Source of the DNA: Candidatus Nitrosopumilus sp.
GTDB taxonomy: Archaea; Thermoproteota; Nitrososphaeria; Nitrososphaerales; Nitrosopumilaceae
Reading direction: 5' to 3'
Length of the DNA: 7,675 nt
Assembly: GCA_016784625.1 (NCBI GenBank)
Contig: JADHUF010000050.1
Coordinates: forward strand, 1-7,675
Part shown: positions 1 to 4,847 of the stretch, in pieces
Numbering within the stretch: position 1 is the first letter of the stretch
Layout of the letters: every line of letters begins with the position of its first letter
The notes under the pieces: model-generated
Seen by the model: the letters and a program-made list of their open reading frames with translations, nothing else
What the model was told of the DNA's origin: nothing
Databases searched by the model: none
Position numbers and translations under genes: made by a program

Positions 1-230
1 GAAAATTTGCACAAGAAGTTGGATTAGATATGGATGAGTGGTCAGAATGCATGTTAAATGGATTACATTCACAAACAATTCTTGCAAGTAATGACGACGC
101 AAGAAGTTTGGAATTAACTGGAACTCCTGCATTTTTTGTGATTGGTCCTGATGGAAAAACTACAAAATTATTTGGAGCACAACCTTTTGAAACATTTGAG
201 AAAGTTTTTGAAAATGAATTAAAAAAATAG
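1..230 (+). CDS. DsbA-like thioredoxin-fold protein, C-terminal fragment
   Basis: This is the 3' end of a gene that begins left of the window. The frame is open from position 3 with no stop, giving 75 residues before TAG at 228-230; an ATG at 30 lies inside the domain and is not the likely start. The fragment reads KFAQEVGLDMDEWSECML, then ARSLELTGTPAFFVIGPDG, then a C-terminal helix. The GTPAFFVIG stretch is the cis-proline loop and following strand typical of DsbA/thioredoxin folds, and the residues before it fit the helical insertion that follows the active site in DsbA. The CxxC active site would lie upstream and is not visible, so thiol oxidoreductase activity is inferred from family. 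Such proteins act on disulfides of exported proteins. It converges with the minus-strand genes and is probably a separate transcription unit. Confidence 0.78.
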   Translation, partial: KFAQEVGLDMDEWSECMLNGLHSQTILASNDDARSLELTGTPAFFVIGPDGKTTKLFGAQPFETFEKVFENELKK

Positions 231-291
231 GATCTTGCGATCAATGTATGAATAGATTGTCAAAAAAAGTATAAAAATTCCCTTCCTAGTT

Positions 292-305
292 ACTTAGAAC
301 TAAGT
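292..305. repeat. 14-bp perfect palindrome
   Basis: ACTTAG-AA-CTAAGT is a perfect palindrome, 62 bases after the DsbA-like stop codon. As RNA it could extend by three G-U pairs (289-291 with 306-308). An alternative hairpin pairs TAGTT (287-291) with AACTA (298-302). It could be a 3'-end structure or a protein-binding site; nothing else supports a function. Confidence 0.4.
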
Positions 306-369
306 GGTCAAGAAACCCAAGTTAGTTCATAGATGTTATTAGTATAGGGGTTTTGGGATATACAATTAC

Positions 370-380
370 TTTTTTGTTTT
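370..380 (+). terminator. candidate T-run terminator for the DsbA-like gene
   Basis: Six T, one G, then four T on the + strand, about 140 bases after the stop codon at 228-230. Archaeal RNA polymerase terminates at T-rich tracts, often without a strong hairpin. It is the first substantial T-tract downstream of the + gene, but the distance is long, so the assignment is tentative. Confidence 0.35.
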
Positions 381-525
381 ATCGATATCAATATTACAAA
401 TGTCTCTTAGATAGTTACGATATTTTTCATGATGAATAGTAACTCTTGACTTAATTTTACTGGAATTTATACTCAATCTGAAGCAATAACTCGTCTTGTT
501 TTTTCTTCTCACATGAGGGGAGTGC

Positions 526-532
526 AAAAAAA
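526..532 (-). terminator. candidate T7 terminator for the small membrane protein gene
   Basis: Seven A on the + strand read as T7 on the minus strand, 26 bases past the TAG of the minus gene ending at 559. The run sits in the loop of a small inverted repeat, GAGTG (520-524) and CACTC (536-540). T-tracts of this length just after a stop are typical archaeal termination signals. Confidence 0.5.
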
Positions 533-558
533 TAACACTCGTAATTGATGTTTAGAAT

Positions 559-873
559 CTATGATGTTTGTTGATTTTTTATTTTCCATTGTTCAATCCA
601 CGTTGTATAATATGTCCAAAATATCCAATAATAAGCCACAAGAACTACGATTAAAATAATCATACCAACAAGAACTATAATTCCATCAGATGATTCTAAC
701 ATACTACCGGCTATTGCCCCGCCAACATAATTGAGAATTATTAGTGGTATTATAACACGTAATGATTTTCTTATCATTTCCATTTGACCAATAATTACTA
801 GCCATCCAAAAGGAATTAAGACACAAATTAGATATCCTGCCTTTTTATGATTAATTGCAAAGGGATCTCCCAC
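559..873 (-). CDS. small membrane protein of unknown function (104 aa)
   Basis: I do not recognise the family. The 104-residue product has three hydrophobic stretches that look like membrane helices, at about residues 11-29, 38-57 and 63-86, joined by short polar loops (QMEMIRKSLR; ESSDG) and ending in an aromatic, charged tail (YYTTWIEQWKIKN). There is no signal peptide of the cleaved type. The start is GTG at 873-871: the frame is open upstream to TAA at 927-925 but offers no ATG there, and the first internal ATG (residue 31) would remove the first helix. No clear ribosome-binding site precedes GTG, which suits a leaderless or short-leader archaeal mRNA; an AT-rich stretch near 909-924 is a possible but weak promoter. 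It follows the protease gene by 60 bases on the same strand, but the T7 run after that gene suggests separate transcription. A role in the envelope is the most that can be said. Confidence 0.7.
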   Translation of the reverse strand: MGDPFAINHKKAGYLICVLIPFGWLVIIGQMEMIRKSLRVIIPLIILNYVGGAIAGSMLESSDGIIVLVGMIILIVVLVAYYWIFWTYYTTWIEQWKIKNQQTS

Positions 874-875
874 AC

Positions 876-927
876 TAATTTCTAAATTATGTGAACTTAA
901 GCATATTGAATTAAAATTTAGAAATTA
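876..927. repeat. perfect 13-bp inverted repeat, 26-nt spacer
   Basis: TAATTTCTAAATT at 876-888 is the exact reverse complement of AATTTAGAAATTA at 915-927. The 26-base spacer contains the palindrome CTTAAG (896-901). One arm ends two bases before the GTG start of the small membrane protein, and the other arm abuts the T-run after the protease stop codon. It could be an operator, an mRNA hairpin that hides the start codon, or a terminator stem. Arms this long and exact stand out even in AT-rich sequence. Confidence 0.65.
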
Positions 928-933
928 AAAAAA
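927..933 (-). terminator. T7 terminator after the four-gene operon
   Basis: On the minus strand the protease stop TGA (936-934) is followed at once by seven T residues. A T-tract directly after the last gene is the usual archaeal termination signal, so the four-gene unit probably ends here. The first base of the inverted repeat at 876-927 overlaps it. Confidence 0.55.
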
Positions 934-2424
934 TCACCGTTTAACATTAGGAAAACAGTTCATTTTTTCCACAATACCATTACTTTCTGAAATTAAAGGA
1001 TGTAATTGAGAATTGATCCTATTCAATTCATTATAAAGAGTCACAGACTTTTGATATTCATTTGTAGGAAGTGTTTTTCCCTCATACCTAGAATACTGTG
1101 AATAAATTCCATCATATTCAGATTGTAATTGAGAAATTTTAGATTGTAATGAATTGTATTTATTCTCAAGTGATTTTTGACTAACATAATATGCTTCAAG
1201 TTTACTAGGAATGCTATATCCCAAAGTATCCATTTGATAAACACCATCTTCACCAAACATCAAACGATTTTCATTATTCGTGTGCCCCAATCCAAAAGAA
1301 TGTCCCATTTCATGCATTATAGTATTTGAAACACGGTCAACATCTTTCTGAACATAATTTCCATTACAATCATTATCGCCTAACGAAATATCTAATACAC
1401 AATTTCGTTGATCACCATGTAGATCAACAACACAACTTGCACGTCCTTGATGGGTTTGAGATCCATGAATTTCCCAATTAATCGTCATGTGGGGAAAATC
1501 ATTAGTTTCAACGAATTTAATATCGGGGTTATTTTTCTCCCAAATTGAAATTGCGTTTCTTACTGCATCTATAGGAATAGATTTGTCAGGAATATTTGGG
1601 ATGGGATTAATTGAATATGTGTATAGATTGTTAGGATTAAGGGTAATTATATCAACAACTCGTCCTAATGTTGATGAAAAACCGTCATCTTTAGATTCTT
1701 GTTTTGATTCAACATCCCAACACCAAAACAAAAAACAAGATTGTTTTTTTGAATTTTTTACAGGTACAACATTTTCATTTTCAAGTTGAGCCGATTGTTT
1801 TCCTTTTTCTATTACGGAAAATTCATTTTTTCTGATATCGTTTTCAGTAATTGACGATATCATTTTTTCGTCATTTGTTTTTACAGTTGGGTTTTTGAAT
1901 ATTTCAGTTCCCTTTATTTCTAAATGTTGATTATAACCAAGTGGGATTTTAAATTTGAGAGTTCTGTCTGGTGGAAATCTACTTGTTTCTTCATGAAAAA
2001 TTTTAACACCATCTAAAAAAGTTGTAAATCTAATGTCACTTCCATCATATAATTTTGAATCCATGTAATCTCGGTCTATGGTGACAATCAAATAATTTTG
2101 AAAAGTATTATGAGCATCAGATCTATTTGGAGTTGGAACTGGATTAAACGCATTGACTGTGATATCAATGACGGGTATTTTTGGATCATCAACAATGGCA
2201 TTTACCACATGAATAGATTCAGATTCAATAAAGAATAGTTCTTTATTGATTTCAGGCTGATAGAATTCAGTTCTTTCAGGGGGGATTCCGCCACGAACTA
2301 CATCAATTGTATTTCTTTGAATTGGGTTGTATGATAGTTCATTTTTTTCGGATGTACTAGTTGAAAAAACATCAATAGGAATTAACAAAACAAAGGCTAT
2401 TGTGATAATTACTATTGGTTTCAA
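934..2424 (-). CDS. secreted matrixin-type metzincin protease
   Basis: A secreted zinc endopeptidase of 496 residues (gene D of the operon). Residues 1-20 form a signal peptide (MKPIVIITIAFVLLIPIDVF). Residues about 25-225 are a beta-rich segment of unknown type, possibly a pro-domain. A short stretch with C230 and C235 (SCFLFWCWDVE) precedes the catalytic domain at about 262-405. That domain carries H371-E-M-G-H375-S-F-G-L-G-H381, the HExxHxxGxxH zinc site of metzincins, and M389 in NRLMF as the probable Met-turn, so it looks catalytically competent. C331, C342 and C353 could form disulfides. The tail (about 413-485) is heptad-like and probably coiled coil. The start is TTG: the TAG of the preceding gene is in the same frame directly upstream, and the signal peptide begins exactly there. 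It is last in the operon, ahead of a T7 run. Substrate unknown; no C-terminal anchor is seen. Confidence 0.88.
   Translation of the reverse strand: MKPIVIITIAFVLLIPIDVFSTSTSEKNELSYNPIQRNTIDVVRGGIPPERTEFYQPEINKELFFIESESIHVVNAIVDDPKIPVIDITVNAFNPVPTPNRSDAHNTFQNYLIVTIDRDYMDSKLYDGSDIRFTTFLDGVKIFHEETSRFPPDRTLKFKIPLGYNQHLEIKGTEIFKNPTVKTNDEKMISSITENDIRKNEFSVIEKGKQSAQLENENVVPVKNSKKQSCFLFWCWDVESKQESKDDGFSSTLGRVVDIITLNPNNLYTYSINPIPNIPDKSIPIDAVRNAISIWEKNNPDIKFVETNDFPHMTINWEIHGSQTHQGRASCVVDLHGDQRNCVLDISLGDNDCNGNYVQKDVDRVSNTIMHEMGHSFGLGHTNNENRLMFGEDGVYQMDTLGYSIPSKLEAYYVSQKSLENKYNSLQSKISQLQSEYDGIYSQYSRYEGKTLPTNEYQKSVTLYNELNRINSQLHPLISESNGIVEKMNCFPNVKR
1282..1314 (-). other. metzincin zinc-binding motif HExxHxxGxxH
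   Basis: These codons encode H371 to H381 of the protease: HEMGHSFGLGH. All three zinc-ligand histidines, the catalytic glutamate and the glycine of the turn are present. This is the strongest evidence for an active peptidase in the window. Confidence 0.92.
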
Positions 2425-2427
2425 CTA
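2422..2427 (-). other. zero-gap, same-frame TAG|TTG stop-start junction
   Basis: On the minus strand the TAG ending the PsbP-like gene (2427-2425) is followed without a gap by the TTG start of the protease (2424-2422), and both genes share one reading frame. A GTGA core that weakly resembles a Shine-Dalgarno sequence lies a few bases upstream. Re-initiation by the terminating ribosome is the likely mode; only the amber codon separates the two products. Confidence 0.7.
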
Positions 2428-3687
2428 ATTCACTCGAATTATTCCTTTTTCAACAAGATATTTAATTCCTGTAACAAATGACTCATCATCAATTTGTCCA
2501 TCTGCCCACCATTTTGCATTATTTTTAATCCAATCAGGAACTTTCTCTTCTATAGTGTTGGAAGATTGTTTAGGCAAATCAGTTATTGAAACAATTTTCT
2601 CTTTAATCAAAAATCCAATTCCTTGAGTAAATGTTGCATCATCTACTTGGCCATCTGCCCACCATTGAACATTATTCTTTATCCAAGTAGGAATTTTTGG
2701 TGTAGTCTCATCTAAAATAGGTGTAGATTCCCAAATTTTGATTGGGAATTTTTCTTGGAGACAACCATTTGTAACAATTATTTCAGAATATCCTTCATTA
2801 TATGAAATATTTCTAAATACGATATCAATAGATTGGGAAAATCTCTGATTGTTTCCACGAAAGTCACCGGTGTCTGCAATAGCAGAATTTGGTGTTTTTT
2901 CATTGCTAAAAGTTCTGTAATCTTGTCCCAATACAGCGTAATAACTTCGTCCATCATCCATAGTATCAGTTAGAGAGAAATTGTAGGTATATTCTTGATT
3001 AATTACAGGATTTTTTTCACCAGTAATAGAAATTATAGAATTTGATTTTTCTTTACACAGAGAGGGAGTGAAGCTTAGAAGGATATCTTCAATTTGTTTC
3101 TCGATTTCAGGTTCTTTTAATAATACATTTGAATCATAAGATGCAACAATTTTCCAAATTTCTATTCCATTAGATATATTCAAAGAAGTAAACTTTTCAA
3201 TATTTACATGTCCATCACTTTTCCAATCACTCTCCCATCTTAAATCAGCATCAATTCTTTTGACATTGTTTCCATTAATCTCATAACTTTGTTCTTCATA
3301 ATTGTCAATAGAAACACAATTCATTTCATCAGCATAGCTGTATGGTTGATATTTCCAAAATGAATTACACCAAACTTCTGGAGGATACATTTCAAAAAGA
3401 TTAAAAATTATTCCCTGATCAGAAACATATTCCATTATTGTATTTGATGAAGTGCCGATTTTGTTTGTATTCAAGTGATAGTTAACAGATATGAATGGAG
3501 GATATGGATCAAATTTTTCAATTGTTTTTATTATTGCCCAATCAAATTTTCCTTTAGGACTTTCCAGAATCCATTCTTCTGGAACATTAATTGAAAAATT
3601 AATTTCATCATTATGCTGAATTTCTGCAAAAACAGAAACAGGAATTAACAAAGCAAAAGATAGCACGAAAAGTATTACAAATTTCAT
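2425..3687 (-). CDS. secreted PsbP-like protein with two C-terminal WWADGQ modules
   Basis: A 420-residue exported protein (gene C). Residues 1-21 are a signal peptide with probable cleavage after VFA. Residues about 25-208 resemble the PsbP-like/DUF1795-type fold often found in thaumarchaeal secreted proteins (INFSINVPEEWIL... start, ending QIEDILLSF); this is a family-level impression. Residues about 212-320 form a second beta-rich domain flanked by C211 and C309, which could pair. The end carries two copies of a module of about 38 residues, at 332-370 and 383-420, each with IP/VP-x-WIKNN, WWADGQ and a GI..L..K.I ending, 51 residues apart. Such modules are common at the ends of thaumarchaeal extracellular proteins; their ligand is not established to my knowledge, and envelope attachment is a guess. 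ATG overlaps the TGA of the gene upstream (ATGA), giving translational coupling. No membrane anchor beyond the signal peptide is visible. Confidence 0.85.
   Translation of the reverse strand: MKFVILFVLSFALLIPVSVFAEIQHNDEINFSINVPEEWILESPKGKFDWAIIKTIEKFDPYPPFISVNYHLNTNKIGTSSNTIMEYVSDQGIIFNLFEMYPPEVWCNSFWKYQPYSYADEMNCVSIDNYEEQSYEINGNNVKRIDADLRWESDWKSDGHVNIEKFTSLNISNGIEIWKIVASYDSNVLLKEPEIEKQIEDILLSFTPSLCKEKSNSIISITGEKNPVINQEYTYNFSLTDTMDDGRSYYAVLGQDYRTFSNEKTPNSAIADTGDFRGNNQRFSQSIDIVFRNISYNEGYSEIIVTNGCLQEKFPIKIWESTPILDETTPKIPTWIKNNVQWWADGQVDDATFTQGIGFLIKEKIVSITDLPKQSSNTIEEKVPDWIKNNAKWWADGQIDDESFVTGIKYLVEKGIIRVN
2428..2694 (-). repeat. two tandem WWADGQ modules
   Basis: Copies at 2578-2694 and 2428-2541 encode the two tryptophan-rich modules of the PsbP-like protein. 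The DNA copies are 153 bases (51 codons) apart and share 16 identical bases at 2498-2513 and 2651-2666, covering the WWADG codons. The two differ more outside the core, so the duplication is not very recent. Confidence 0.82.
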
Positions 3688-4844
3688 CTTCTAAACTTCA
3701 TCACAGCTAAAATTGGAATTCCAACATACATCATTACATTGAGCATTATCAATGAAATTCCATATCCTAATACGGATTCATTTGAATCCATTTCAACATA
3801 ATTCAAAATTGATAATGATGTTATCATCGGAGTAATTGCCAACTTTACCATCTCTCTAAACACTGGATTTTCTCTTTCATAATCTGCAATTACCGGTGAG
3901 AAGGAATAGTAAACATCATTGAATGAATTCATGAAATTTGTGCCTGATTCAGTGGATAGTAAGGAATTATCTCGCAATTCTCTCAATTTTTGAACTTCTG
4001 GAGCTAGTTCTGAACCATAAGTTGCTGTAGCTATTAGACAACCGCCGCCTTGGCTTGGTGGGGAATCTGGAATTTGTTCTATTGGTTGTTCAATTTGATT
4101 CTCAAATTCACTTTTTATTCCTTGTTCTTTTTGAGATGTGTCTGTATCTATGGTGGAAACCACTCTAATACTGTGTACACCATTTGGATATTCAATATCT
4201 AAATTTATTTCAGAGTCTGATTTTTCTTCTGATAAAATAATCGTTGTGTCATCTAGGAATACTTGTAATGGTGTAGAAATTAATGTGGTAGGAATATTCA
4301 AACTAGTACTTCCACTAACAGAATCTTCATTCACAATTATTAACAATGTATTTTCATTTTCAATAAAATTAACTGATTGGATATTGGATGATGAACTTGT
4401 ACCGACAGTATGCGATTTTCCAATTTTTGTTACTTGGTAATCTTTTTCTGTAATTTCAGAAGTTTCTTTTGTGTTTAATACAAATGTATGTTCAAATAAC
4501 TTACCTTCTGTGGGTGTGTTACTAGTAATAGTAAAAATAAATTCTTGACTTTTTTGATATCCTTGTTTTATTGCAACAATATGAATTTCTGTGTTTACAT
4601 CTCTACTTGGAGCATACCAATCAATTGAAATCGTTTGGGGGTTATCAAATACATCTATTTGATAGGATGCTAAAACTTCAGCATTTAATATTTCTTCAAT
4701 TTGTAAAATAGATGGAATTTCTAACTTGTTATTTGATTCATCAGATATTGTTACAACAAAATTTGTTGGAGGTGGAGGCGCCACACCAAATGCTGTGTTG
4801 ACAAAAAGCCCAATTGACAAAATAAGTATTAAGAGAAATCTCAT
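3684..4844 (-). CDS. secreted CFI-box protein with C-terminal membrane helices
   Basis: A 386-residue exported protein (gene B). Residues 1-20 are a signal peptide (cleavage likely after AFG, before VAPPPP). Residues 25-125 and 135-232 are beta-rich, Ig-like in character, with no family I can name. Residues 233-265 are a polar linker rich in Q, E, S and P. Residues about 266-325 match the CFI-box-CTERM pattern: GGGC269-LIATATYGSE, V..LRELRDN, G..F...YYSFSPVIAD. This domain sits at the C-terminus of many secreted archaeal and bacterial proteins and is thought to be linked to sorting. Two hydrophobic stretches (about 333-350 and 358-382) and the basic end KFRR follow, giving membrane anchoring. 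ATG lies 3 bases after the stop of the Ig-repeat gene, and its TGA overlaps the next start by four bases. I infer an anchored partner of the neighbouring secreted proteins. Confidence 0.83.
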   Translation of the reverse strand: MRFLLILILSIGLFVNTAFGVAPPPPTNFVVTISDESNNKLEIPSILQIEEILNAEVLASYQIDVFDNPQTISIDWYAPSRDVNTEIHIVAIKQGYQKSQEFIFTITSNTPTEGKLFEHTFVLNTKETSEITEKDYQVTKIGKSHTVGTSSSSNIQSVNFIENENTLLIIVNEDSVSGSTSLNIPTTLISTPLQVFLDDTTIILSEEKSDSEINLDIEYPNGVHSIRVVSTIDTDTSQKEQGIKSEFENQIEQPIEQIPDSPPSQGGGCLIATATYGSELAPEVQKLRELRDNSLLSTESGTNFMNSFNDVYYSFSPVIADYERENPVFREMVKLAITPMITSLSILNYVEMDSNESVLGYGISLIMLNVMMYVGIPILAVMKFRR

Positions 4845-4847
4845 GAC

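Larger units (their letters stand above)
231..558. other. convergent intergenic region without a visible gene
   Basis: This 328-base gap lies between the ends of two converging genes. Reading frames here are short and broken, and I see no tRNA or rRNA pattern. It holds a 14-bp palindrome ACTTAGAACTAAGT at 292-305, a weak 6-bp inverted repeat AGTTAC/GTAACT at 413-418 and 439-444, a + strand T-run at 370-380 and a - strand T7 at 526-532. The simplest reading is 3' ends and terminators for both flanking genes. Confidence 0.6.

Noticed and set aside
413..444. 6-bp inverted repeat AGTTAC/GTAACT with a 20-base loop
   Set aside because: Arms this short are expected by chance in sequence of this composition.
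231..558. RNA gene or CRISPR array in the gap
   Set aside because: No cloverleaf, no regularly spaced repeats and no GC-rich structured segment was seen.
1041..1256. 71-codon minus-strand frame inside the protease gene
   Set aside because: Out-of-frame shadow of the coiled-coil region; low-complexity composition and no domain.
1487..1789. 100-codon + strand open frame
   Set aside because: It lies wholly antisense to the protease gene, whose domain content is clear, and its product has no recognisable feature.
934..3687. One gene broken by a nonsense mutation (PsbP-like plus protease)
   Set aside because: The first protein ends at the normal end of a WWADGQ module and the second begins with its own signal peptide, so two genes fit better than one broken gene.
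4138..4440. 100-codon + strand open frame
   Set aside because: Antisense to the CFI-box protein, with no start context or family resemblance; an AT-rich shadow frame.
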